Source: Micromonospora mirobrigensis | GTDB lineage: Bacteria; Actinomycetota; Actinomycetes; Mycobacteriales; Micromonosporaceae | Reading direction: 5' to 3' | Length of the DNA: 64,000 nt | NCBI RefSeq assembly: GCF_900091555.1 | Contig: NZ_FMCX01000007.1 | Location: 248,001 to 312,000, forward strand | In this document: positions 1 through 10,743 of the stretch, one piece after another | Position numbering within the stretch: position 1 is the stretch's first letter | How the letters are laid out: each line of letters opens with the position of its first letter | Position numbers and translations under genes: made by a program | Notes under the pieces: generated by a model | What the model was told of the DNA's origin: nothing | Databases searched by the model: none | The model's input: the letters and a program-made list of their open reading frames with translations, nothing else

Positions 1-225
1 GAAACGGTTCCGTCCGCCGTCACGCGGGATCACTTCCGCAGACTGGCGGAGCAGGCCGGCGCCGATCCAGATGGCACGGCGGAGGTGGTCGCCGAAGCCG
101 CCAGCCGGCTCCGCGAGGCTTGGAACCTGACGGTGGGCACGGAAGCACGGGATCTCTTCGGCCCCCTGGCCGATCACTACACGACGCGACTCGACACGCT
201 TGCCATCTGCCAGGCGGTCGACTGA
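1..225 (+). CDS. HipA-like toxin/kinase, C-terminal fragment (5' end outside window)
   Basis: The reading frame is open from base 1 and stops at 223-225, leaving the last 74 residues of a larger protein. The fragment is helical, and its end (EAWNLTV, then LADHYTTRLDTLAICQAVD) resembles, from memory, the C-terminus of actinobacterial HipA-family serine/threonine kinase toxins of type II toxin-antitoxin systems. No catalytic motif lies in the visible part, so the assignment rests only on resemblance of the tail. The partner antitoxin would lie upstream, outside the window. It converges on the S8 peptidase gene 76 bases away. Confidence 0.5.
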   Translation, partial: ETVPSAVTRDHFRRLAEQAGADPDGTAEVVAEAASRLREAWNLTVGTEARDLFGPLADHYTTRLDTLAICQAVD

Positions 226-301
226 CCCCGACCGCACGCTCCACGCGGAGTGGCCCGGTGGCGGCGGGAGCCGTCCACCAGGCCACCTTTGAGGCGTCGG
301 A

Positions 302-1522
<1,221 letters not shown>

Positions 1523-1708
1523 CGGCTGACCTCCTACCGGGGCACCCGGACGGACTCGTGGCCACCGGGGCTCCTGTCACGAACGTTGCCGCAGACTCTA
1601 GGCAACAATCGATGAACATAAAAGAGATGTAGGTCGATCAATTCCTCCGGCGGGGCGGATGTCTCGGGTGCCGGCCGGTCGGGCCGGGCGGCGAGGCAGG
1701 ATGGCTGC

Positions 1709-3193
1709 GTGGACCGACACGACATGCTGCTCTCCCCCGCCGGCGTCGACGCGCTGCGCACCGCGCTGACCCGGGCCGACTACACGTCCAACGGGATCGC
1801 CACCCGGCTCGGGCCGCAGGCCACCGGCGGAGTGGCCCGCAACGACTTCCGGGCGGCCCTGCGCGCGACCGAGGACCGTGACCCGCTCGGCACCCTGATC
1901 CGGGTCTTCATCTGCGAGCAGACCGAGCCGGAGGCCGCGGTGGCCGCCGCGCTGGCGCCGCTGCCGCTGGACGAGGCGCTCGCCGGTGGCCTGGTCGAGC
2001 GGCACGGCGACGGGCTGCGGATGGGCCTGGACCTGGAGCCGTACGGCGACGACTGGTGGGTGCTCGCCGACGTGCCGGCCAGCGCCCGACCGGGTCGCCC
2101 GCTGCACAGCGAGCACGTGCTCGGCATCGGTGGGGCCACCCAGACGCTGATCGGCGCCACCGTCCGTCGGCCGGTGGAGACCGCGCTCGACCTGGGCACC
2201 GGCTCCGGCGTACAGGCGCTGCACCTGGCCACCCACGCCCGGCGGGTGACCGCCACCGACCTCTCCGAGCGGGCCCTGCGCTTCGCGGCCACCACTGCGG
2301 CGCTCAACGGCCAGGACTGGGAGCTGCTACGCGGCGACATGGTCGCCCCGGTCGCCGGCCGCCGCTTCGACCTGGTGGTGAGCAACCCGCCGTTCGTGGT
2401 CGGCCCGGGCACCACCACCCACGTCTACCGGGACTCCGGCCGGGTGGGCGACGCGATCGGCGCGGAGCTGGCCGCCGCCGCGCCGGACCTGCTCACCGAG
2501 GGCGGGACCATGCAGTACCTCGCGAACTGGGTGCACGTCGCCGGCGAGGACTGGGGCGACCGGGTGGCCGGCTGGTTCGCCGGCACCGGGCTGGACGCCT
2601 GGGTGGTCCAGCGCGAGGTTGCCGACCCGATGGCGTACGTCAACCTCTGGCTGACCGACGTCGGCGAGGCGCACGACCCGCAGCGGATGGCCGCCTGGCT
2701 GGACTGGTTCGACGCCCACAAGGTCGAGGCGATCGGCTTCGGCATCGTCTCGCTGCGCCGCTCCGGGCACGACGACCCGATGGTCCGGGTGGAGGACCTG
2801 CGTCAGCGGGTCGAGCCGCCGATGGGCGACCGGGTCGCCGCCTGGTTCGACCGCCAGGACTTCCTCCGGGTACGCGACACCGACGCGCTGCTCGCCGAGC
2901 GCTACCGGGCCGCCGACGGCCTCCAGCTGCGCCAGGAGGCGACCATGGGCGACGAGGGCTGGGCGGTGGACCGGCAGGTCCTCGCCATGCCGCACGGACT
3001 GCGCTGGACCGAGGAGGTCGACCCGCTGGTGCTGGCCCTGGTCGGCGGCGCGGACGGCCGGCTCGCCCTGCGCGACCAGCTGGCACTGCTCGCCGCCGCG
3101 CACGACGTGGCGCCGGAGGAGCTGGCCGAGGCGGCCGGCCCGATCGTGGCCCACCTGGTCGAGCGCGGCTTCATCGAGCCGGTGACCGGCTGA
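1709..3193 (+). CDS. Class I SAM-dependent methyltransferase (PrmC/HemK-like core, actinobacterial two-domain type)
   Basis: A 494-residue protein. The N-terminal 150 residues are a helical substrate-recognition region. A Rossmann methyltransferase core follows, with the SAM-binding stretch LDLGTGSGVQ at about 170 and the catalytic-loop motif SNPPF at about 227, which is typical of enzymes methylating amide or exocyclic nitrogens of protein, RNA or DNA. The C-terminal 200 residues (after AHDPQRM) are an extra domain found in actinobacterial members. The substrate cannot be read from the sequence. The GTG start at 1709 has GCAGGA upstream; an in-frame ATG at 1724 is the alternative. Its TGA overlaps the ATG of dtd (TGATG), so the two are probably translationally coupled. 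Confidence 0.85.
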   Translation: MDRHDMLLSPAGVDALRTALTRADYTSNGIATRLGPQATGGVARNDFRAALRATEDRDPLGTLIRVFICEQTEPEAAVAAALAPLPLDEALAGGLVERHGDGLRMGLDLEPYGDDWWVLADVPASARPGRPLHSEHVLGIGGATQTLIGATVRRPVETALDLGTGSGVQALHLATHARRVTATDLSERALRFAATTAALNGQDWELLRGDMVAPVAGRRFDLVVSNPPFVVGPGTTTHVYRDSGRVGDAIGAELAAAAPDLLTEGGTMQYLANWVHVAGEDWGDRVAGWFAGTGLDAWVVQREVADPMAYVNLWLTDVGEAHDPQRMAAWLDWFDAHKVEAIGFGIVSLRRSGHDDPMVRVEDLRQRVEPPMGDRVAAWFDRQDFLRVRDTDALLAERYRAADGLQLRQEATMGDEGWAVDRQVLAMPHGLRWTEEVDPLVLALVGGADGRLALRDQLALLAAAHDVAPEELAEAAGPIVAHLVERGFIEPVTG

Positions 3194-3615
3194 TGCGGGC
3201 GGTGGTGCAGACCGTCGGCCGGGCCAGCGTCACCGTGGACGGCGAGGTGGTCGGCGCGATCGGCGACGGCCTGCTGGTGCTGCTCGGCGTCACCCACGCC
3301 GACACCCCGCAGGTCGCCGCCACCATGGCCCGCAAGATCCACGAGCTGCGGATCCTGGACGAGGAGCGCAGCGCCGCCGACACCGGCGCCCCGATCCTGG
3401 TCGTCAGCCAGTTCACCCTCTACGGCGACGCCCGCAGGGGCCGCCGCCCCAGCTGGACCCAGGCCGCCCCCGCCGAGCAGGCCGAGCCCCTGGTCACGGC
3501 GGTGGTCGAGGAGCTGCGCACCCGCGGCGCGAAGGTCGAGACCGGCCGCTTCCGCACCCACATGCTCGTCGAGAGCGTCAACGTGGGCCCCCGAACCCTC
3601 CTCCTGGACCTCTAA
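3193..3615 (+). CDS. dtd: D-aminoacyl-tRNA deacylase
   Basis: A 140-residue DTD enzyme that hydrolyses D-amino acids (and glycine) from mischarged tRNA, keeping D-residues out of proteins. It has the family start MRAVVQ, the SQFTLYGD segment that carries the first active-site motif, and a Gly-Pro pair near the C-terminus (NVGPRT) corresponding to the Gly-cisPro chiral-selection motif. The residues flanking that Gly-Pro vary between lineages, so I do not read the difference from E. coli as inactivation. The ATG overlaps the stop of the upstream methyltransferase gene and no separate promoter space exists, so the pair is an operon. A 21-bp-arm palindrome lies 38 bases after the stop. Confidence 0.95.
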   Translation: MRAVVQTVGRASVTVDGEVVGAIGDGLLVLLGVTHADTPQVAATMARKIHELRILDEERSAADTGAPILVVSQFTLYGDARRGRRPSWTQAAPAEQAEPLVTAVVEELRTRGAKVETGRFRTHMLVESVNVGPRTLLLDL

Positions 3616-3652
3616 ACCCCACCCCAAGGCCCGAACCCCGGGCCCCGAACCC

Positions 3653-3713
3653 GTTGATCATGAAGTTAGCGGCGAAGTTGATCTGTTTCAGTGCCGCTAA
3701 CTTCATGATCAAC
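3653..3713. repeat. Palindromic intergenic element, GTTGATCATGAAGTTAGCGGC arms
   Basis: Two perfect 21-base arms (3653-3673 and 3693-3713) face each other across a 19-base spacer. The element sits between the convergent dtd and Spo0M-like genes and could also end transcription, though no T-run follows. A related element with GTTGATCATGAGGTT arms is at 34027-34088, so this is a dispersed family rather than a one-off hairpin. Confidence 0.9.
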
Positions 3714-3739
3714 CAGCGAGGGTGCGGGGTGGGGGTGGG

Positions 3740-4525
3740 TCAGGAGAAGAGGCCGCGGTGGGAGAGGGACTGGCGGATCAGGGCGTCGAGGTGGGGGGCC
3801 AGGTCGGTGGTGGCGGCGGCGTGGTCGACGGTGAACCGGCCGAAGGCGTCCCGACCCTCGGTGAACAGGCCGCCGCGCTTGTCCATCTCCAGCACCACCT
3901 GCACCTGGCGCGGGTCGGTCACGAGGGTGACCTCCAGCTGGTTCAGCGCCCGGGCGTACTGCGGGGCGGAGTGGAACTCGATCTCCTGGTAGAACGGCAG
4001 GCCCTGGCGTACGCCGTAGAGGTGCCCACGCTCGACGTCGGCGCGGGCGAACCGGAAGCCCAGCCGCAGCAGCGCCTCCAGCACCCGTTCCTGCGCCGGC
4101 AGCGGGTGCACCGCCACCGGGTCCAGGTCGCCCTTGTCGACGGCCCGGGCCACCTCCAGCTCGGTACGCAGACCCATCGTCATCCCGTGCAGGTGCTGCC
4201 CGTACAGGTCGGTCAGCGGGGTCTCCCACGGCACCGGGAAGCGGAACGGCACCTCGTGGCGCTGGCCCGGCTCCAACCGGAACGTCCCGGTCACCTGCTG
4301 GCGGCCGAACTCCTGGTTCGTGTCGTACTCCGAGTCGGAGCTCTCCACCTCGACCCGGGTGACCAGCCCCAGCGCCAGGTACGACACGTCGACCGGGTGG
4401 TCGCCGCCGACCACCTGGATGCGCCCTTCGAGCTGGCCGCCCGGCCGGCAGTTCGGGTTGGTCAGCACGGTGTCCACCGACGGGCCACCCACGCCCATCG
4501 CCTGCATCAGCCGCTTGAACACCAC
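3740..4525 (-). CDS. Spo0M-family sporulation-control protein (arrestin-like fold)
   Basis: A 261-residue protein. The beginning VFKRLMQAMGVGGPSVDTVL and the long beta-rich body (VSYLALGLVTRVEVE, GQRHEVPFRFPVPWETPLT) are characteristic of the SpoOM family, which in Bacillus affects sporulation and in actinomycetes is conserved without a defined reaction. There is no signal peptide or membrane segment. The longest frame would start at 4540, but GGAGG lies at 4535-4531 inside that extension and is five bases from the GTG at 4525. I therefore place the start at 4525. It is divergent from the sigma factor gene across 228 bases. Confidence 0.85.
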   Translation of the reverse strand: MVFKRLMQAMGVGGPSVDTVLTNPNCRPGGQLEGRIQVVGGDHPVDVSYLALGLVTRVEVESSDSEYDTNQEFGRQQVTGTFRLEPGQRHEVPFRFPVPWETPLTDLYGQHLHGMTMGLRTELEVARAVDKGDLDPVAVHPLPAQERVLEALLRLGFRFARADVERGHLYGVRQGLPFYQEIEFHSAPQYARALNQLEVTLVTDPRQVQVVLEMDKRGGLFTEGRDAFGRFTVDHAAATTDLAPHLDALIRQSLSHRGLFS

Positions 4526-4753
4526 CACGTCCTCCGTCACCTCTCGGTACGCCGACCGACCGGCCGACCGCTGGCACGGTAACCGCGGCGGGCAAGGACG
4601 GTCCGGGTTTCCGTCGGGATTGCTGTCGGGTGCCCGATCGCCTCACCCCCGTCTCACGCCCCCGTTGGCAAGCTGTTCTCACCGGGCGAACCGCGCCGGC
4701 ACGGGCGCGGAACCCGGTGAGCGCCACCAGAGTGGACACGGGGAGAGACAGAG

Positions 4754-5761
<1,008 letters not shown>

Positions 5762-5778
5762 GCGGTACCGCACCCGAA

Positions 5779-5803
5779 GGGCCCCGGCGGTTCGCCGGGG
5801 CCC
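5779..5803 (+). terminator. Hairpin terminator after the sigma factor gene
   Basis: A perfect 10-bp stem (5779-5788 with 5794-5803, GGGCCCCGGC against GCCGGGGCCC) and a five-base loop, 18 bases past the stop codon. It has no T-run, as is common in high-GC actinomycetes. Confidence 0.85.
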
Positions 5804-5970
5804 GCCTCGGTGACCGGGGCCATGATCTGCACCGAACCTCAAGGCGTTGAGATCACCGTCTCCGTCGACGGAATTCCCCACCGTCGTGGCGAGACGGCCC
5901 TTATGCTTGCCGCCCGAAAACCCTGCGGCCCGTCCCGGCCCAGGGAAGGCAGCGACGCAAGGATCTGCGA

Positions 5971-8133
5971 ATGCGCCAGAGTCATGCCCTGCACGAAGGC
6001 ACCGCTGGCGTCAGCGAAATCGCACCGTCCGGTGAATCGCCGACCTCCACCGCGGCGGATGGCGCGCGTCGATCCGCGCTGGCCGAGGAACAGGAATTCC
6101 TCGACCTGGCCACCGCCCGACGCGACAGGCTCGCCGGCCATCTGACGGACGAGCTGTCGTCGGACGCGTTGGAGCGGGCGCGTCAGCGCATGCTGCGCCA
6201 GCAGTACGAGGAGCTGGAGCGAGCGCGGGAGGGGCTGGTCTTCGGCCGCCTCGACGGCGTCGACGGCACCGTACGACACATCGGCCGGGTCGGTCTCCGC
6301 GTCGATTCCGAGGACGACGAGCCACTGTTGGTGGACTGGCGCGCTCCGGCGGCACGGCCTTTCTACACCGCGACGGCGGTCGATCCCCAGGGCCAGGCCC
6401 GGCGTCGCCACATCCGTACGACGAGATCGACCGTTGTCGGCGTCGACGACGAGCCGTTGGACGGCACCGCAACCGCCGATCTCGTCGGTGAAGGCGCACT
6501 GCTCGCCGCCCTGGACCAACGGCGCACCGGCCACATGTCGACGGCGATCGCCACGCTGCAACGCGAACAGGACGACATCATCCGCGCCGAGGCGACCGGC
6601 CCGCTGATCGTCCAGGGTGGCCCCGGCACCGGCAAGACCGTCGTCGCCCTGCACCGCGTCGCCTACCTCCTGTTCGCCCAGCCGAAGCTGGCCCAGCAGG
6701 GGGTCCTGGTCCTCGGACCCTCACCGCGCTTCCTCGAGTACATCGCCCAGGTGCTGCCCGCGCTCGGTGAGACCGCCGTCGTCTCGGCGACCTGCGACAC
6801 CCTGGTGCCGAAGCTCCGGGTGGAGCGCGACGAGAGCCGGAATCTCGCCGAGATCAAGGGCCGCGCCCTCTGGCAGACCGCGCTCGAGGACCACGTCACG
6901 TCGCTGCTGCCCCGGCCCCGTGAGCTGAGGCTCCGCTGGGAGGGCGAGTTCTACGTCATTCCCGCCACGGCGGTTGCCCAGGCACTCGCGTCGGCGGTCC
7001 AGGGACGCCGTTACCACCGCGCCCGCACCGCCTTCGCCGAGCAACTGCACCACATCCTCGCCGAAACCGTCGTCGAGCGACGCGAGGCGCTGCTGAACGA
7101 GATGGAGGAGGGCTTCGAGGACATCCTCGCCCGCGTCGACCGGGAGCTGGGGCACGACCGGAACGCCGGCAGGAGGCCCGCCGGCAGTGAGGTCGACGGC
7201 CTGCTCTCCGAGGAGGAGGTGGAGAACCTTCGTCACCGCATCGCCGGGAACGCCGCCATCGCCCGGTTCATCGAGGCGTGGTGGCCCACCCTCGACGCCG
7301 GAACCCTGCTGCGCGGCCTGCTGTCCGACCGCACCCTGCTGGCCCGGTTCGCGCCGCGGTTGTCCCCGGCGGAGCTCACCGCCGTCTCGGCCGAGCCCGC
7401 ACCGTGGGCGTCGAGCGACATTCCCCTGCTCGATGCCCTGGCCGACCTGCTGGGTGAGGTAGAGGACCGGCACCGGCAGGGCGAGTTCGTCGCCGACAAC
7501 GCTCGCCGGCAGCGCGACTGGGTCTACGGCCACGTCGTCGTCGACGAGGCGCAGGAGCTGTCCGAGATGCAGTGGCACATGGTCCTGCGGCGCTGTCCCG
7601 GTCGCTCCGTCACCGCCGTCGGCGACATCGACCAGGCTGCGGCGGCGCACCGGCACACCAGCTGGGCACAGGCGGTGCAGGCCGTTCTCGGCGACCGCTG
7701 GACCGCCGCGGAACTGACCATCTGTTACCGGACCCCGCGTGAGGTCATGGGCCTCACCGAAGCCGTCCTGAGGAGGGCCGGCAGCCGCAACGCGCCGCCG
7801 CGGGCGGTTCGCTCCTCCGGCATCGCGCCCTGGACGCTCACGACCACCCCCGCCGGGCTCGCCGACTCCGCCACCCGGGCCGTGCGGGAGCTGCGGCGAC
7901 GATGGCACGGCGGAACGGTCGGCGTCGTCGCCCCCGCCGGGCGCGTCGCCGAACTCCGCGCGGTGCTGAGCGGGGTGCCGGTACTCACCGCGACCCAGGC
8001 CAAGGGGCTGGAGTGGGACGCGACGCTACTGGTCGACCCCGAGGGCATCGCCGCGGAACCGCGCGGCTGGAACGGCCTCTACGTCGCGCTGACCCGGTGC
8101 ACCCAGGAACTCGGACAGCTGGTCCTCAGGTAG
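5971..8133 (+). CDS. HelD-family RNA polymerase-associated SF1 helicase-like ATPase
   Basis: A 720-residue superfamily 1 ATPase. An N-terminal helical arm (residues 36-90, LAEEQEFLDLATARRDRLAGHL) is followed by the family signature LVDWRAPAARPFY (120-132), Walker A GGPGTGKT (216-223), Walker B VVVDEAQELSEMQW and the C-terminal motifs TQAKGLEWDATLLVDP and YVALTRCTQEL. HelD proteins insert arms into stalled or hibernating RNA polymerase and use ATP to release DNA and RNA. The signature matches the classic HelD type rather than the HelR rifamycin-resistance type as I remember them. The ATG at 5971 is preceded by AAGGA at a suitable distance. A TATGCT hexamer at 5902-5907 is a possible -10. It is monocistronic and converges on the acetyltransferase gene. 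Confidence 0.9.
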   Translation: MRQSHALHEGTAGVSEIAPSGESPTSTAADGARRSALAEEQEFLDLATARRDRLAGHLTDELSSDALERARQRMLRQQYEELERAREGLVFGRLDGVDGTVRHIGRVGLRVDSEDDEPLLVDWRAPAARPFYTATAVDPQGQARRRHIRTTRSTVVGVDDEPLDGTATADLVGEGALLAALDQRRTGHMSTAIATLQREQDDIIRAEATGPLIVQGGPGTGKTVVALHRVAYLLFAQPKLAQQGVLVLGPSPRFLEYIAQVLPALGETAVVSATCDTLVPKLRVERDESRNLAEIKGRALWQTALEDHVTSLLPRPRELRLRWEGEFYVIPATAVAQALASAVQGRRYHRARTAFAEQLHHILAETVVERREALLNEMEEGFEDILARVDRELGHDRNAGRRPAGSEVDGLLSEEEVENLRHRIAGNAAIARFIEAWWPTLDAGTLLRGLLSDRTLLARFAPRLSPAELTAVSAEPAPWASSDIPLLDALADLLGEVEDRHRQGEFVADNARRQRDWVYGHVVVDEAQELSEMQWHMVLRRCPGRSVTAVGDIDQAAAAHRHTSWAQAVQAVLGDRWTAAELTICYRTPREVMGLTEAVLRRAGSRNAPPRAVRSSGIAPWTLTTTPAGLADSATRAVRELRRRWHGGTVGVVAPAGRVAELRAVLSGVPVLTATQAKGLEWDATLLVDPEGIAAEPRGWNGLYVALTRCTQELGQLVLR

Positions 8134-8161
8134 CGGTCGGGCGCCGAGAAGGGGCCCCTCC

Positions 8162-10717
8162 TCACAGCCGGCGGGGGCCGGTGTCGGGGCGGAGGGCCTC
8201 GGCCCCGGTGCCCAGCGTCGCGTGCAGCACGGAGATGCCGTCCGGCCGGGCCAGCACCGGGTTGAGGGTGAGCGCACGGACCCGGGGCTGCTCGTCGGCG
8301 AGCCGGCCGACCCGCAGCAGCAGGTCGGCCAGGGCACCCCGGTCGACCGGCGCGGCGCCCCGGTGACCGCGCAGCAGCGGCGCCGCCCGGGGCTCGTCGA
8401 CCAGTTCGGCGGCGTCCCGGTCGGTCAGCGGCACGGCCCGCCAGGCCCGGTCGCCGAGCAGCTCGGTGGCGACCCCGCCGAGCCCGAAGCCGACCACCGG
8501 CCCGAACGCCGGGTCCTCCATCAGCTCCACCACGCAGGCCACGCCGGGCGCGACCATCGGCTGGACCAGGACCTCCCCGCCGAAGACCGGCGCCATCTCG
8601 GCGTACGCGCGGCGCACGGCGAGCGGGTCGGCCAGGTCGAGGCGGACCGCACCCAGGTCGAGGCGGTGCCGCAGGCCCGGGGCGGCGGCCTTCAACGCCA
8701 CCGGCCAACCGAGCCGCTCGGCGGCGTCGACCGCCTCGTCGGCCGTGCCGGCCCGCACCGACTCCACCACGTCGATCCCGTACGCCCGCAGCAGCGCCGC
8801 CGGGTCGCCGCCGTCGGCGCGCAGCGCGGCCTGCCCGGCGGCCGGGTCGATCCGGTGAAGCTCCGGCAGGACGCCCGGCGGCCGGCGCAGCCAGTCGGCG
8901 TACGTGGTGACCCGGGCCAGCGCGCGTACCGCCTCCTCGACGCTCGGGTACGCGGGCACCCCGGCCGGCACCCGGCCGGCGAGGAAGGTGGCGACCACCG
9001 GCTTGCCGGCGGCGTGCGCGTCGGGCAGCGCGGTGGTGAAGTCGCCCTCGGAGTCGACCAGCTGGCCGGGGAGCGGCGGGGCGAAGACGGCGACCACCGC
9101 GTCGACGCCGGTGTCGGCGGCGGCGCCGGCCAGCGCGGCGGCGAACTCGGCCGCGCCGGCCCGGGGCCCGACGTCGTGCGGATAACCGTCGGCGACGGTG
9201 AGGTCCCCGGCGGCGCAGGCGGTGGCGGCCAGCCCGGTCAGCGCCGAGGAGTTGCCGACCACGGCGACCCGGCGGCCGGCGGGCAGGGGTTGGCTGTCCA
9301 GCAGCACACCCACGTCGAGCAGTTCGGCGACGGTGTCCACCCGGATCACCCCGGACTGCGCGAACAGGGCGCTGACCGCGGCGGTGTCCAGGGCCGGCCC
9401 GTCACCGACCCCCACCGGCCGGGCCAGTGAGGCCAGCGCCACCACCGGCTTGGTCCGCCCGATCCGCCGGGCCAGCCGGGCGAACTTGCGCGGGTTGCCG
9501 AAGGTCTCCAGATAGAGGGTGATCACCTTCGTGCCGGGGTCGTCCTGCCAGTACTGCAGCAGGTCGTTGCCGGAGACGTCGGCCCGGTTGCCGGCGGAGA
9601 CGAAGCTGGACAGGCCCAGCCCACGCCGGGACGCCTCGGCCAGCAGCGCCACGCCGAACGCGCCGGACTGGCTGAAGACGCCGACCCGACCGGGGGCCGG
9701 CAGCACCGGGGCGAGGGTGGCGTTGAGGCGTACCGCGGGGTCGGTGTTGGCCACGCCGAGGCAGTTCGGCCCGACGACCCGCATGCCGGCCAGGTGGGCG
9801 GCCCGGACCAGGGCCCGCTGGGCGGCGGCGCCCTCCGCGCCGGCCTCGGCGAACCCGGCCGAGATGACCACCAGGCCGTGCGCGCCGGCCCGGGCTGCGT
9901 CGTCGACCACCTCGGTCACCGACTCGGGGGCCACCGCCACCACCGCCAGGTCGACGGTGACCCCGGCGTCGGCCGCCGACGGGTACGCGGGCAACCCGGC
10001 CACCACCGCCGCGCCCGGGTGCACCGGCACGATGGGGCCGGTGAAGCCGCTGTCCCGCAGGTGCCCGAGGACGGCCGCGCCGACGCCCTGCCCGGTGGTG
10101 CTGGCCCCGTAGACGGCGATCGCGCGGGGGGCGAGCAGCCGGGCGATGGACCGGGCCTCGGTGCGGTGCTCACGGCCCCGCTGCACCTCCAGGGTGGCCT
10201 CGGTGGGGGCGATCGGGAAGCTGAGGTGCACCACGCCGTCGGCGTACTGGCGCTGGACCTGGTAGCCGAAGTCGGCGAAGACCCGCAGCATCGCGCCGTT
10301 GGCCGGGAGCACCTCGGCGACGAAGTGCACGATGCCGTGCCGGCGGGCCGCGTCGGCGAGGTGTTCCAGCAGCACCGACCCGATCCCCCGGCCCTGGTAG
10401 GCGTCCTCCACCACGAAGGCCACCTCGGCCTCGGGCGACTCGGGGCCGAGCCGCTCGTACCGGCCGACGGCGACGATCCGGTCGCCGGCCAGCACCACGA
10501 ACGCCTCCCGGTCGCGGTGGTCGACCACCACGAAGCGTTGCAGGTCCCGGTCGGGGATCCGCGGGTACGGCGAGAAGTAACGCAGGTAGCGGGTGCGCTC
10601 GGAGAACCGCCCGTGCATCGCCACGACGGCCGGCGCGTCGTCGGGGCGGATCGGGCGCAGCCCGACGGTGGTGCCGTCGCTGAGCAGCACGTCCACCGGC
10701 TGGTCGACTGTGGTCAC
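8162..10717 (-). CDS. Type II Pat-like protein: GNAT acetyltransferase fused to NDP-forming acyl-CoA synthetase-like module
   Basis: An 851-residue fusion. Residues about 15-170 are a GNAT domain (acetyl-CoA loop VEDAYQGRGIGSVLLEHL). The remainder is an acetyl-CoA synthetase (NDP-forming)-like module: CoA-binding Rossmann part (VYGASTTGQGVG), succinyl-CoA-ligase-like parts (GPNCLGVANTD, VFSQSGAFGVALL) and a C-terminal ATP-grasp region (LGWPVALKAAAPGLRH). This order, GNAT first, is the reverse of the enterobacterial Pat/YfiQ order. Such proteins acetylate lysines, classically inactivating acetyl-CoA synthetase, and the synthetase part is thought to act as a sensor. The GTG at 10717 has GGGGAGGA eight bases upstream, so a longer frame reaching into acuC is not used. 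It lies 26 bases after the AcuC-type deacetylase on the same strand. Confidence 0.9.
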   Translation of the reverse strand: MTTVDQPVDVLLSDGTTVGLRPIRPDDAPAVVAMHGRFSERTRYLRYFSPYPRIPDRDLQRFVVVDHRDREAFVVLAGDRIVAVGRYERLGPESPEAEVAFVVEDAYQGRGIGSVLLEHLADAARRHGIVHFVAEVLPANGAMLRVFADFGYQVQRQYADGVVHLSFPIAPTEATLEVQRGREHRTEARSIARLLAPRAIAVYGASTTGQGVGAAVLGHLRDSGFTGPIVPVHPGAAVVAGLPAYPSAADAGVTVDLAVVAVAPESVTEVVDDAARAGAHGLVVISAGFAEAGAEGAAAQRALVRAAHLAGMRVVGPNCLGVANTDPAVRLNATLAPVLPAPGRVGVFSQSGAFGVALLAEASRRGLGLSSFVSAGNRADVSGNDLLQYWQDDPGTKVITLYLETFGNPRKFARLARRIGRTKPVVALASLARPVGVGDGPALDTAAVSALFAQSGVIRVDTVAELLDVGVLLDSQPLPAGRRVAVVGNSSALTGLAATACAAGDLTVADGYPHDVGPRAGAAEFAAALAGAAADTGVDAVVAVFAPPLPGQLVDSEGDFTTALPDAHAAGKPVVATFLAGRVPAGVPAYPSVEEAVRALARVTTYADWLRRPPGVLPELHRIDPAAGQAALRADGGDPAALLRAYGIDVVESVRAGTADEAVDAAERLGWPVALKAAAPGLRHRLDLGAVRLDLADPLAVRRAYAEMAPVFGGEVLVQPMVAPGVACVVELMEDPAFGPVVGFGLGGVATELLGDRAWRAVPLTDRDAAELVDEPRAAPLLRGHRGAAPVDRGALADLLLRVGRLADEQPRVRALTLNPVLARPDGISVLHATLGTGAEALRPDTGPRRL

Positions 10718-10743
10718 GCGGTCGGTCCTCCCCTGCCGCCGGC

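Noticed and set aside
4585..4645. A SigB-type promoter (GTTT...GGGT) before the sigma factor gene
   Set aside because: The spacer is 17 bases and the second element is GGGTGC rather than GGGTA, so the match is no better than chance in GC-rich DNA.
5900..5925. CTTGCCGC upstream of the HelD gene as a rifamycin-associated element
   Set aside because: Only half of the expected inverted repeat is present, and the protein has the classic HelD signature rather than that of the HelR rifamycin-resistance type.
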